Origin: Lasiosphaeris hirsuta
Taxonomy: Eukaryota; Ascomycota; Sordariomycetes; Sordariales; Lasiosphaeriaceae
DNA: 64,000 bases
NCBI GenBank assembly: GCA_030549175.1
Contig: JAUKUA010000003.1
Coordinates: 620,001-684,000 of the forward strand
Direction of reading: 5' to 3'
In this document: positions 34,222 to 45,122 of the stretch, piece by piece
Position numbering within the stretch: position 1 is the stretch's first letter
Layout of the letters: every line of letters starts with the position of its first letter
Translations under genes and position numbers: made by a program
Notes under the pieces: generated by a model
Databases searched by the model: none
What the model saw: only the letters and a program-made list of their open reading frames with translations
What the model was told of the DNA's origin: nothing

Positions 34222-35573
34222 CTAATTCCGAAGACTCCGCCACCGGTAAAAGAGGGCAATCCCAGTGACGACGACAGTCATAGGAATGGCAACCCACCAG
34301 AGCGAGAGAAACAACGGACTTACGGTTATGCCCAATGTGTCGAGGTCAGTAGTGAAAAGCTGGCTCCCCATGACGGTAGCCACGCACGCTGTGGGAAGAA
34401 ATAAAATAGTGATAAAGGCAATGATAGTCATGGACGCCGAGTCATGCATCATCATGCTTGAGTCCTGCTGCGTAACCAGGTTGAAAGAGAGAGTAATGAT
34501 GTTGTCGACGCGCTTCCGGAGACTGCCTAACCGGAGCTCGGTGGATCTGAACAGGGACTGTAGGTGCTGGAGACAATCCTTGAGCTGCTCTTGGACGGGG
34601 ACCCCGTCCGCAGGGGTATTGGCAGGGAGCCCGGCCGGGTGCCGTTTACCAACTCGGGCGATAATGTTTTCCAAGACGAGAAGGCAAGATTCGATGGCCT
34701 CGGTGGCGTGGATGACGTGTTTCGCATTGTTGTGGAGTTCGGCAAAGTCGATATCGTTTGCAGACCTCCCCGTACGTCTCGGGTTGGCCGTGCTGAGAAT
34801 GTGATGCTCCAGTGGGCCGATGACGTCGTTCAGCCTCCAGACGGTCTGGTCCACGTCCGAGTACAGGGCCTCTAGAACAAGGTCAAAGAGGACGAGAGGT
34901 TCCGAGCCAACATCCTCCCAAGACCCAGCACCGATGAAGTCGGCTAGCCGCTGCCTCACAGTCGAAGACTCGGATGCACCAAAGCACACCATGGTGACGT
35001 CCCCATCTCGGTTCTTGCGGAGGAAGAACGCGGATCGATGCCACCTATAATCAGCGCCAGGTAGCGATGCGTTGTCACCATGGATAACGAGACGTCCGCT
35101 CTCGTTTCTCCTCAGCTCGATTTTCTTGCACAGAAAGTGAAACCAAGCGGCAAACCCATCCTTGTCGACTCTGCTTCCAAAGCTGTGGCACACATGATGA
35201 AGTCGTTCACTCAGAAACTCTGGCGGAATGGCAAGCGCGTTGCATATCCCCAAGATGCCAGCGACATAATCAGGGCGAATGTCGTCGAGAGGCGCAAAGA
35301 TGATGCGAAGGTGGGCCCTTTCTTGGAGGCGCTGCAGGTGAGGGTGCAAAAGGTGAGCAGTCCAGTATTCGCCGTTTGGTGCGTCTCCATGTCGGGCACA
35401 ATGTTAGCCCCGGTACCGGCCATGATGAGAATCGGAGCCCAAGGTAACTCACTGGCTGTTACTTCCCAGATGGCTGACGAGAACTGGGGAGGGCCTTGGA
35501 CAGTTAGGTCGGTGTTTTCCTGGGCGCTATCATCAAAGGCCTTAAATGGCCTCGGCACTTTTCTCCACGACAT
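34222..35573 (-). CDS. CorA-like membrane protein lacking the GMN motif, 427 aa, one intron
   Basis: Exons are 35573-35453 and 35384-34222. The 68-base intron (GTGAGT, branch GCTAACA, end GGAG) is in phase 1 and gives the continuous reading SAIWEVTA-NAPNGEYW. A long soluble N-terminal part is rich in helices. The membrane end has two spans, about 360-385 (MTIIAFITILFLPTACVATV) and 400-420. Overall shape and the FLPT...F turn match CorA-type divalent-cation channels. However, the signature GMN after the first span is replaced by GSQ (VMGSQLF), so selective Mg2+ transport is doubtful. Such divergent CorA-like proteins are common in fungi and their roles are unknown. An in-frame start at 35705 would add 44 residues. 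It is divergent from the HET-like gene. Confidence 0.78.
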
Positions 35574-36284
35574 GATGAGGGGGGAGTTGAGGAAGCAACC
35601 GAGGGGGGGAGCGAAAGGTTGGCCTTGGTAACATTTACAAAAGCAGGGGTTCGGTAACATCCGTGACCCCTTTTTCGTTTTACCAAGAGTCTTGGCACTT
35701 TCCATGGCATGCTGGATTCAACGGGCCGGGGGTCATGCGCAATTTTCCGCATTCGGTGACGCCTGTTTGACCTGGACAAGGCAACCAATCACCGCTCCGA
35801 TCCTGAAGCAGGATGCCTGATTAAACGGCCCAGATCCCATTCCCCAATCATGCTGTGTCACTGAGGCTCTGACCTCCTGATGTGATAGATGCAGGTTTTC
35901 GGTCCAGCCTTGTGCGATGACCGGCTGCTCGAAGAAGACTCAATTTGTTCTGTCATGGGTGGGTGACACAATGACGTTCTAGACCACGCCAGCCCCCTTC
36001 TCGTTTTTCCTCGGCCATGCCATTTTTTCCGCAAGGCTCTTCACGAGCAGATCGGAACGCATAAATACCTACCCGGTTTTTCGGGACAACCCAACTTGGG
36101 TCCCTCGTCAAATCACCCCGCCAGTCGTCGCCTCCCCGTTCTCAACCACATATATCCCCTGGCAACATGGCAAGATCTCTACCTCTCCCGAGTCCAATTC
36201 CAAACTTGGGATATGTCAAGCTAACACAGTCCTCCATAGTCTAATCCTCATCGTCACGGCGGGCAGATTGACGCAAACACCGGC
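35574..36284. promoter_or_regulatory. divergent intergenic region, about 0.7 kb
   Basis: Holds the upstream regions of the CorA-like gene (minus) and the HET-like membrane protein gene (plus). A/T-rich CATAAATACC occurs at about 36060, 225 bases before the ATG at 36285. An alternative upstream ATG exon near 36167 is possible for the plus-strand gene. Confidence 0.4.
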
Positions 36285-39109
36285 ATGGCAATAAACCCGG
36301 TAGCTGCTGCTCAGGCCGACCAGCGCCGACCCCATGCCCCTTGGGCCCAACCGCAGGCTCCCCAACCGTACCAGTCGTCCCCCCCTCCGCAGCCATACCA
36401 ACAACCGCAACAACAACTACAATACCAGCAGCCGGTAAGGCCCTGCTGCATGCCAACTCTTCGTCGGCCTTGCTGACACGGGGATTCAGCACGGCTGGGA
36501 CAACAGCGCACCAGCCCAACAAGACAACGTCATGGTAAAGCTCTTCCGAGGATGCTGTTGCGTCTGCTAGGGCAGGAAGCTAAGGGCCGGGTTTAGGGTA
36601 CAAAAAATGTGCATGCGGTGGACCAGTTTGAGGTTGACAGCCAGAGCCCAGTTGTGGTAGCAGGTTACAGTAATGTAAAAAAAATACCTTGTTCTCTCCT
36701 CCACATTGGTTTTCAAATTGGTGTCTGACAAGATGCGCAACTACAGTCCCGCAAGGCCGAGAAGGAGCTTCCGGTAAATGTAAAGGCTTGGTACCACATC
36801 TTTACGTCTCGCACCGATTTCCGTTGGACCTTTGTCAACTTCTTCCAGAAGCCTGGATGGATATATGAAGACCAAACACAGGTCCGCCACCGCGACTTCG
36901 CCGGAAGGGTGTCTTTCAGGCCAAACAGCGACCGCTACCTACACCACAAGGAGGGCCATCTCCGAAACTTGATTGTCCAGTGCACCGACGACATTTTTGA
37001 AGCGCCGCATAACGCGACATGGCAGCGCACCTACATCCGCAAGGTCTCACCGCTCAAGTCTCGCATCGCTACCTGGGTTATCGACTTCAACTACGAGCCC
37101 GAGAGCTGGGATGATTGGTGGGTCATGATCTTGAGAGCCTTCCCGGCCGCTATCGCCATGGTTTTGTTTGCAAGTGCTCCATCCTCACCCCACCCCCTCG
37201 GCCCCCCCCCCCCCTCTTCCCTCCTGTCATGCTAACTCCGGCTCAGTTCTGGGACCTCACCCAGCCGCGTGAGGAGTTCGGAGGCTGGTACGCTCCGGTG
37301 CCCTACGTCTACCACGGAGAGGCAAAGATTTGGGGCAACCGTCTCGAGAACCGACAGGGTCTCGACGCCGTCACCCCCGCCAACAACCAGCTCTACCGCC
37401 TGCTCAAGCCCCGCCACCTCTGCTTCCTCACTGGTACCAGCCCCGACGGCTCCGGGCTGCATCGTGCCCAAGTCCGTGTCGTCGCCGATTGGGAAGCCGG
37501 AGAAGGCAAGGGTGCCAACCTCAGCTATCTCTTCGTCGCCTACTCGATGGAGCAGTTTAACCATGACTCGCCCGAGGATATGAAGGCTCTGTTCCACATT
37601 GCCGAGCGGGCCTGCCGCGACGCCAACCTTCCGGCCTACTGGATCGCCGCCAGCTGCATGATCGACACGGCCGAGCTCGAGGCCGACGTGTATCGCATAT
37701 CCGACGTGCTCCGCGGCGCCAGCAAGATGATCATCGCCGTCGGCCCGCCCGGCGGCGGCGGCAAGGCCCGAGACCAGTTCATCCCCGACACCGACGCCCT
37801 CCTCCAACAGTGGGGGAGCCGCATGTGGACCTTCCCCGAGGCCCTCCTCAGCCCCGGCAACAGCATCGACATCTACACCCGCGGCACCGACCTCGCCTAC
37901 CCCCACACCATCTCCAAGAACCAATTTGCTGCGCGCGTGTGGGACAACATCGACGCCAACATTTCCCGCCAGCTGGTCGACCACTTTGGCGGCAATCTCG
38001 GCCTCAGCCGCCTCGAGCTCGCCGTCTTGCTCCTCAAGTGCCTCTACGCGAGGCAGACCAGGACCTGGCTGCAAGGCGACCAAGCCTACGCCCTCATGGG
38101 ACTGTTGCGCCTCCGTCCCCAGATCGACCAGACCGACAGCCCGTTCCAGGCCTTTGCGCGCCTCTCCCTCGCCAACGACTCGGACTCGCTGCTCGAGCGG
38201 TCCATCTGCACCCTCCCCGCCCACCCGAATCAGCCGTGGTACGACATGACGGACGCCTACGACGCCCAGCTCTGGGACATTGAGCCCAGCTGCCAAGTGG
38301 CCGCCATCTGCGGCGAGCTGGCGGGCGGCGACCCCAACACGGTCGTCGTCGACGGCGCGCGCGGCGCCAGCATCCGGTGGAAGTCGTTTTACTTTGTTGC
38401 CTACTCGACCAACCTCTCGTGGAAGCGCTGGTTCGCCACCTTGCTGATGGAGTACCAGTTTGTGCTCTTCGTCGCGGCCATCGTCCTGATGGCTAGCAGG
38501 GTGCCCATCACGGCCGCTATCGGCGCCGTCCTGCTGCTCAGCTACCTCTGGCTCTGGCTCATGACGCCCAACCTCATCCGCGTCTCCCTGGGCGGCAAGC
38601 TCACCTCGGTCCAGGCCGCCCTGTTCGGCTTTGAGGGCTACCTCAACGCCCCGACGGTCGAGCGTGCCATCTTTGGCGGCAACTTCAACCGGCTCGGCTG
38701 GTCCAAGGCGGGGAGTCCCCTGAGCAGGTCTTATGTCAACGAGCACGGGGAGCGAATGGGCATGGATCCTACCAAGGACATTGAGGTGCTCGACAAGGTG
38801 GAGGCTGCCAAGAGGGCGAGGGGGCCGGGCGAGATGAGGGTGTTTACGCTGGTCGATACATATAATATGGAGATGACGCTGTTCGAGGCCGAGAGGCCGC
38901 CGGTTTCTCTGTTCCTTTGCGGTGCCGAGGGGGGCATGCAGAGGGCGGTGGCGTGTTCGTATGATTTCACCAGGCAGACGTTTTACCGCGAGACGGTCTT
39001 GAGGATGCCGACTACGTCGCTGAACAGGATGGATCGGGTGTCGAGGCTCCGATTTGGCATGAACCGGCCGCCCGCTGCGGTGCGAGAGATTGCTGGAGGG
39101 CGTGTGTGA
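36285..39109 (+). CDS. degenerate HET-like protein with membrane spans, 823 aa, three introns
   Basis: Exons are 36285-36434, 36490-36534, 36747-37160 and 37247-39109. Introns are 55, 212 and 86 bases, all in phase 0. The third has branch GCTAACT. The protein opens with a Pro/Gln-rich segment (PYQQPQQQLQYQQP). An N-terminal domain follows (KAWYHIFTSRTDFRWTFV; WVIDFNYEPESWDDWW). From about residue 295 it follows the order of a HET domain: YLFVAYSMEQ for the first block, AYWIAASCMIDTAE for the WIDxxCI block, VYRISDVLRGASKMIIAVGP for the RMxxIY block, and MWTFPEALLS for the RAWTxQE block. Many signature residues are altered. Two or three membrane spans lie at about 600-650. Probably a HET-derived membrane protein; function unknown. 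Confidence 0.8.
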
Positions 39110-40121
39110 CGGATCAGGGCGTGCACGGAGCCGGCCTCCTGATTTGGGATGTTATTGGCCTTGTATTGTTCTGCCATTGCGTTCTGTATTCTTGGCTCGC
39201 CTTTAGGTGCGTTCGTTCCCGTGTCGAGTAGTAACAACAGCTTCATGCCTGTCCCAATGGCTCAGCGATGTTTTGCGATTCGTGTCTAAATCCATGTCGA
39301 CTTTACAAGTGTTGAGTAGCCTGACAACGGATTCGTGCCCTTGATGGGTGGCCTGCGACAGTGGTGCGTGTTGCCACGTTTGGTTTTCAAGTCAATGTCA
39401 ACTTTACTTGAATTGAGTAGTAGTAGTGTGACGACGGTTTCGTGCCTTCTTCAACCAGCGCATGATAGCATGGTTTCACGCTTTCGGTTTTGAGAATTAA
39501 TGTCAACTTTACCCGTATCGAGCAGTAGTTTGACAGCAGCTTCGTTCCCTTTGTAGGCGGCCTAGATACCGAGGTCGGTGGTATTTACCTTTGAAGTTCA
39601 AAATACCATTGGCACCGACGTTATCACCACCTTCAACAAGTCAAAGTGCACTAGAATATAGCTTCAATTACGTGCATCGTCCAGTAAAAGTAATGACCGA
39701 TACAACCGAGGATGCCTCACTCCCTTCTGACCAAGGTACTTACCTGTAGCTATAGGGCCTATAACCTACCCATATTTTCTTAGCGCTGGAACCTCGCAAA
39801 TAGCTCGGACTTGTGATCCTAAGTTTACATGGTGTATGCTAAGGACACTTCACCACTTGATCCCGGCTGCCGCATTCCAGATCCTTGTCTATCCGCCTCC
39901 ATCCTGACCTGAAATCCCATCTTACAGCCTCCGACGTTATGCTGAAACAAAGGCTTTCCCTGGAATGCCAATCTCTTCAGGGGCTATGTCATAGCTATAA
40001 GTTGCAAGCGTAGTGGTGGGTTCCCTACGGCTTCAATTTTCCTCGAGCACCATCTGCAATCTCTACTTGTCTTTCCCGTTACTCACTCATTCGCAGCCAG
40101 CCACCCCTGAACGTTGCCAAG
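39110..40121. other. intergenic apart from the ankyrin relic
   Basis: Outside 39215-39635 no coding sequence is seen. The last 200 bases are the promoter side of the cysteine-rich peptide gene. Confidence 0.5.
39215..39635 (-). pseudogene. decayed ankyrin-repeat relic
   Basis: On the minus strand three or four units with about 99-120 base spacing read ankyrin-like pieces: NEAAVKLLLDTGKVDINSQ, then HETVVTLLL...KVDIDLKTKRGNT, then HESVVRLL...KVDMDLDTNRKTS, then HEAVVTT. The units lie in different frames and contain stops. The recurring AAAGTTGACATT (plus strand AATGTCAACTTT) marks each unit. It lies just downstream of the HET-like gene and is not a working gene. Confidence 0.65.
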
Positions 40122-40489
40122 ATGCGCTTTATCATCGCCCTAGCCCTCTCCATTACCACTACCGCTCTCCATGCCGCCGGAGTCGGGGCACTCGCTGTTC
40201 GTCAGCAGTGTACCGTCGACTGCGCCTGCTTAGACCAGAATCGGAATAGGTTCTGGGAAGCTACGGAGAGCTGCTGCCATCCTAACGGCGGCGAGACGGA
40301 TACGCCGGTATGGCCCACTCATCTCCAGTTTCTCCGCTTTGCCAAGGTAGAAAGCCAGATGCTAATATGACTGGAAATCTCCAGCCTGGCGAATACTGCC
40401 GTCACATCCCCTTTGAAACAGCCGAGACAGGATTTGGCGACTGCTGCGGTGGCGGTCTGTTTGAATGCCGTCAGCAGATTTGTTCTTAG
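40122..40489 (+). CDS. secreted cysteine-rich small protein, 96 aa, one intron
   Basis: Exons are 40122-40307 and 40385-40489; the 77-base intron (GTATGG...CCAG) is phase 0. The signal peptide covers about 1-25 (MRFIIALALSITTTALHAAG). The mature peptide of about 70 residues has ten Cys in the order C-x3-C-x-C, CC, C, CC, C, C (CTVDCAC, ESCCHP, EYCR, DCCGG, FECRQQIC), enough for five disulfides. This is the profile of apoplastic effector-like or antimicrobial-like fungal peptides; the exact family was not recognised. It has no basic-rich killer-protein signature. The splice call is supported by the Cys pattern continuing after the junction. Confidence 0.78.
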
Positions 40490-41214
40490 TGGACTCGGAA
40501 AGTTATAAGTGCCCAAGGCCATCGGTTCAACCACCGGTATCGACATTCTCATTCTTTTGTCTTCTTACCGCAAGTAGAGAAATTCTTGAATTTCGTATTA
40601 AATGGATACTGGAATACTTTCTCCTGTTCTCACTGTAGCGTGGTATCTGTGACAAGTGAGGAGAAGAAGATCAACTATTGAGGACTTGGGAGGGGACAAA
40701 TGATGGGTTTCGATAGCTTCCGGGTGCGGCCAATCTTCGCTTTGGATACACCGAGATTTCACTTATCGATAGGTAGGCAAACACAAAGATGACGCAGCTA
40801 GGGTGACTAGGAAGTTTCAAGACGATTTCTCGATCGGAGATGTAGTGGGACAGATCTCAAATTTCTGATGAAAGCAAACTCGAGGAACGCGAAAGGTTCC
40901 CTTTGGTAAATGTGCTAACCAACGCACCCAATCCACCTGTGACGGCTGATTCTTTCACGGTTGCGGAGCGCAGGCTACTCCAGAACCCGTCTGCCACCCT
41001 GGTGCTGGCCATGGTGCGGTCGGCTATCGTGTTCATGCACCGTGTTGGAACGCGAAAAGACGTTCTCGCCGCGCCGCGGGCCGCCGTCAGGGCACCGTCA
41101 GAGCAATCTAGGCATCTTATATTTAGCATATAAAAGGAAAGCAGAAGGAAAAGCAAGACCCCACGAAAAAGGACCTCTCTTCCTTCCTTCCTTCTAACTC
41201 TGCCATTGCCATCC
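40490..41214. other. intergenic between convergent genes
   Basis: 3' flanks of the secreted peptide gene and the TLDc gene. No coding feature was seen. Confidence 0.5.
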
Positions 41215-42999
41215 TCACTCCTCCTCCCTCTCACTCCAAATCTCAATCCTCTCCAACTCAAACTCAGCCAACCAATCACCTCTCTGCACATCCGCCTCGT
41301 ACGTCCAACCGTCTCGCTCCCGTTCCCGGTCTGCCTTTGCCTCGTCGAACCAAATCCTTCCCTCTCTTTCTTCGCCTCCACTTCGATGCGCCCCGCCCCC
41401 CCCATCTTCCTCCCCTCTCAGCACGACCTGTCGTACCTCCCCCCTTCCCAAACCGCCACTTCCACCTGGCCCCGGGCGCAGCCTAAGACAAACCCCCGCC
41501 CCAACCTCTCCAAACACAATGGTCTCCTCGCCGAGCACCCTCCAGCCCGGCTTGCCCACCCTTCCGCGGAATACACCATGCGTCGGCGCCAGCTGGAATA
41601 GGGCACACCCCTCTGTCCCAACGTGATCTGGGACATGGGTGTGCTGTATACTCGTCATGTCTGCCGTCGGATGGGGCGTAAAGAGTCCGAAAATCACAGT
41701 CTGGAGGGTGGATGTGTCTCTTCCGGAGAGGAGAACTACTGCTGTTTGTATGCCGGGCGGGGCGGATTGGATTGCTCTAGCGAGAGAGGCCGCGGTAGGT
41801 GGCGGCGTGGTGGGAGTGGCACTGAAGTGGGCGTGGAGGTAGAACCAAGGGAAGTAAGCCGCGCCGGCGAGGAAGGTTGTGAGCTGGCTTGCGCGGGGGA
41901 GTGTGAGCGTACTTGCACTGGGGCTGGGGGTGGGAGTACTAAGAGGCAGCTGGGAAGGGCGGTCGAGATTGCCTGCGACGAGGAAGTAGGTCTGGCCGAG
42001 GAAGGTGGTAGAGAGGAACTGATAGAGGGAGTCGAAGAGGTAGGGGGCGAGGTGTGCTAGGGCGTGGTCGAACTGCGGGTGGGTGATGAGGTCGTGGGTA
42101 CCGGGGGTGGTAAATGCGGCGGCGATGGAGCGCGCCGCGGGCGTGTAGATTGCGATGTCGGCTTGTTGCTGTTGTTGCTCCGCTGGAATTGGGGGCTTGA
42201 ACTGCGTCGCCAAGAGGAGCCTCACCAAAGAAACAAAGCGCTCAGCGGGGATTCCGAGGGTGCGGAGCAGAGGGATATGCTTTTCGGCGCTGATAGTCTT
42301 TGCCGCCGGCCGGAAGGCATCGCGGTGAGCAGGAGAGATGCCGGGAATCACGTCCGGTTGCGTCGAGTATAGCACGTCCAGGAGGTCGTGGTAGATCTCA
42401 TCGCCGTCATCGTCATGGTTGGTGAGGCAGAGGTCCGCTAGATACTCACGGTCAATGTCAAAGGCATTTCGCAACGCCAGCTTGCGTGCGAGAGAGGCGT
42501 CGTAGAGTGCATGTTCATGGCTCAGAGCGAGGCTTTGGAAGATAAGCCTGCGATGGTCTGCCGGCGTCCGTACACGAGAGAAGTTGCCCTCCTCGATGAC
42601 GTACTGATAGTTCCTAGGGAGAATCCATACTAACGCCCGGCTGAGCTCAGCGAGGGTCAGGCCCTCGACATGGCTGCCAACCTTGGGTCCAGTCATTGGA
42701 AAACTGCTGAGGTACACCAGCGCCTCGAACAGAACCTTGCTGGCCTCGACGAGCTCCGGAGAAGGAGGGAGAGCTGCTTTGGTCTGCAGGAGGGACAGGA
42801 GAGCAGACTCGGGCAACAGACCCTCGCTGTTGGATACCGACTCAAAGACACGCTGGAGGGTTGGCTTCGCATCAAATGGAATGGCGTTGCTGGTTGCGAT
42901 GCTCTCGTCGAGCCGTTGCAGGAGCGACTCGCTGCTGAGCCTACCCTGCATCACCCAGCCGTCAATCTTTCCCGACTCGCTGTCAGAAGATGGCGCCAT
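41215..42999 (-). CDS. TLDc domain protein, 594 aa
   Basis: Single uninterrupted exon starting MAPSSDSESG. The N-terminal half is helical, with an EF-hand-like acidic stretch (LTNHDDDGDEIYHDLL, about 195-210). The C-terminal part (about 390-590) carries a TLDc-like domain: a core (VVLLSGRD, TVIFGLFTPHP, GCALFQLAPTHGVFRG) and the diagnostic end WLAEFELERIEIW. The domain holds a low-complexity Gly/Glu insert (RPGPGGSGGLG...GEEDGGGG) and a Ser/Thr/Pro-rich linker precedes it. Fungal TLDc proteins include Oxr1 (oxidative stress, V-ATPase) and Rtc5; this one is nearer the latter in length, but the assignment to either is not secure. No signal peptide. The next gene is upstream and divergent. Confidence 0.8.
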   Translation of the reverse strand: MAPSSDSESGKIDGWVMQGRLSSESLLQRLDESIATSNAIPFDAKPTLQRVFESVSNSEGLLPESALLSLLQTKAALPPSPELVEASKVLFEALVYLSSFPMTGPKVGSHVEGLTLAELSRALVWILPRNYQYVIEEGNFSRVRTPADHRRLIFQSLALSHEHALYDASLARKLALRNAFDIDREYLADLCLTNHDDDGDEIYHDLLDVLYSTQPDVIPGISPAHRDAFRPAAKTISAEKHIPLLRTLGIPAERFVSLVRLLLATQFKPPIPAEQQQQQADIAIYTPAARSIAAAFTTPGTHDLITHPQFDHALAHLAPYLFDSLYQFLSTTFLGQTYFLVAGNLDRPSQLPLSTPTPSPSASTLTLPRASQLTTFLAGAAYFPWFYLHAHFSATPTTPPPTAASLARAIQSAPPGIQTAVVLLSGRDTSTLQTVIFGLFTPHPTADMTSIQHTHVPDHVGTEGCALFQLAPTHGVFRGRVGKPGWRVLGEETIVFGEVGAGVCLRLRPGPGGSGGLGRGEVRQVVLRGEEDGGGGAHRSGGEEREGRIWFDEAKADRERERDGWTYEADVQRGDWLAEFELERIEIWSEREEE

Positions 43000-43849
43000 T
43001 GTGATGTGTGACCAACAGAAAGTTGGAAAGATGGTGGGTGACGATTCAAGTTTGCAAATTTTGGCCAGTCAGTGCCACGATGATGTGCTGATGCTGAGAA
43101 TGGCGGCTTTCGATGTTGGATAGGGTCAGACAAGGGGCAGAGGATTGCCTCAATGTACGAGCAGGGCAGGCAGCGAGGTACTAGGCCAGGCAGCGAGGTA
43201 CTAGACGAGGCGGATGTCACAATCCTGGCAGTGCAGCGATCTGTGGAGATTTTCGATGACGGGAGGAAACAGCCTGAACTTTAGATTGGGCGGATATGCA
43301 CTTTTGGGAGTCGACGCTCCATATGCAGCAGGACCCTGCAGCCCTTGCCGCTTGGGTCTCACGGCTCATCAGGCCGCAGCGTACTAGCCAATCTGGGTTG
43401 ATTAGTATTAGCCCATAATTCATCACACCGGAACCGAGGTGCTGACAGTGTGTAGCCCGGTGTGTAGTCAAGGAATTAATATAATGATTACACCATGAGG
43501 CCCTACCCAGGAACCAAATAGAGACGTGTAACTCTCCTACCTATGGAAGATAATTAATCTGTGGATATATGTCTTGGCATGGCTACGCACAGAGGGCTTG
43601 GGGATCATGTATTAATCTCTTACTTCGCTGGCACTCTCCCCAGCGGCTCAGCCGGCTGAATCCTGATTTGCGAGGCTGACAGGCAGAGAGAGATAGGGAG
43701 GATGCCGCTTAGTCTGAGTCGACCTTAAGGAGGGCATCGTGACACAAGTCAGGAGCAAGCAAGGGTATAAATACTACACAGTCTGTCGCCGTCTTGAAGC
43801 TCGGATTATATACTGGACTCCCATCAAGTGCTACACCTTGCCACCCAAC
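43000..43849. other. divergent intergenic region
   Basis: Upstream DNA of the TLDc gene (minus) and a secreted protein gene (plus). Contains two copies of a 20-nt tandem unit GGCAGGCAGCGAGGTACTAG-like (about 43165-43204) and the TATA element listed separately. Confidence 0.5.
43766..43773 (+). promoter_or_regulatory. TATA box of the 199-aa secreted protein gene
   Basis: TATAAATA lies 77 bases before the start codon at 43850, at a distance consistent with a leader of about 45-50 bases. Strong TATA boxes in fungi often mark highly or conditionally expressed genes. Confidence 0.55.
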
Positions 43850-44449
43850 ATGAGATTCACAAGCCTCCTCTCCGCCTTCCTGGCCACCCTCGTGGTATCC
43901 AACCCTATCCCCAACCCTGAGGCAGCAAGCCTCAGACTGTTGACCCGCGCAGACCCCGTATACAAAGACTCGCCCGAGTACACGGTAGCCATCAAGGCCA
44001 AGCCAGGCCTCAAGAAAGACACGTACCATTATTTCACGCTCGAGTGGCCGCTCGGCACTGTCCCCGCAGCAAACAAGGAAACCCGAGCCGAGCTTGAAAA
44101 GATCCGTGCCAAGCTCGGCTACGACCACATCGGTGTGGTTGTCGGCCAGATCACCGAGAAGTCCACCACCACCAAGGGCAAGAACCCCGTGACCACCATC
44201 GAGCGCAACTTTAACGCTGTGTTGTGGGATCTGATCAAGGATGATAAGGCCAAGGTGAAGGAGAGGTTCAAGAACTGGCTGAACAAGGGCGAAGATGCCC
44301 AGAAGCTGGTGTATGGGGGGGTCACCAGCGCGACGAAGATTGGCAAGGTGAAGAAGGGCGCGAAGGATTATACTGATGCCAACCCGGATTACAAGGATAC
44401 GGTTAACTGCGGGACGTTTAAGGATGCGATTGTTGCGATTGTGAAATAG
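43850..44449 (+). CDS. small secreted protein, 199 aa
   Basis: Single exon. The signal peptide is MRFTSLLSAFLATLVVSNP, followed by a possible propeptide ending near LLTRA. The mature part is Lys-rich and nearly Cys-free (one Cys near the C-terminus), with YTVAIKAKPGLKKDTYHYF and YDHIGVVVGQI and a lysine/aspartate-rich tail. It resembles a recurrent type of uncharacterised secreted fungal protein; no enzyme motif was found. The TATA box upstream and clean frame argue for a real, well-expressed gene. Neighbours give no pathway hint. Confidence 0.78.
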   Translation: MRFTSLLSAFLATLVVSNPIPNPEAASLRLLTRADPVYKDSPEYTVAIKAKPGLKKDTYHYFTLEWPLGTVPAANKETRAELEKIRAKLGYDHIGVVVGQITEKSTTTKGKNPVTTIERNFNAVLWDLIKDDKAKVKERFKNWLNKGEDAQKLVYGGVTSATKIGKVKKGAKDYTDANPDYKDTVNCGTFKDAIVAIVK

Positions 44450-45122
44450 ATAGCTACTGGAATTCAAGCGTCTGAAGAGAGTTGGGAGTTGATAGTCAAC
44501 AGAGGCAATCTCCCAGGCACCACTACCTTCATCCCTAGTCTCGGGAATCACCGTGCTACAGGACAGCGATCACCAAGCCAACCAGGCACGCCGGTGCAGG
44601 AGTGGATGGACAATGATGACGCTGCTAGGGAAGACTAGATTTGCCGTCACTGAGGTTGCATAGCGCGGTGCCCGTGGTCGATCTGGAGAGCAACTTACTG
44701 GCAAGGTAGGTTCCTGGAGAAGTTTGCTAGAAACGAGGGGCGGGGAGAAAAGGCGCCTTCTGACCGAAAAGTCTCCAAGGGCATAGCTGTCGTATTATGC
44801 TGATAACAAGCTGACCAATAATAGCGGAGCATAGATTACACTGACCACCTAGTTAAGGCAATTACTTAGAAGTGAGAACCTCCCCAGTACGAAGTAGGAA
44901 GGTAGGCAGCGTCCGTCTCTTCCCTTGGCATATCGAAACGGGATGCAGAATAAGGGCGCATCTTTTTCTCCCCTCGTCTGTACGATAGGAGGGTAGGCGT
45001 TGCCGCGTTGGCGACTCTAAGGAATGGTAAGCTTTACCTTATTCAGCGATTCTTGGACAGCACAGCCTGGTCGGGAGATGATTACATCGCAAAAGTCAGA
45101 CACCCGCAGCAAACCCTAGTCA
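44450..45122. other. intergenic, nothing recognised
   Basis: No frame, repeat or element could be supported here. Confidence 0.5.

Noticed and set aside
37232..38746. Long minus-strand frame of 504 codons opposite the HET-like gene
   Set aside because: It is the GC-rich antisense shadow of a well-supported coding exon; its translation is low-complexity Ala/Gly/Glu/Val without domain motifs.
41623..42372. Plus-strand frames opposite the TLDc gene
   Set aside because: Gly/Glu/Arg-rich antisense shadow of the Ser/Thr/Pro-rich coding sequence.
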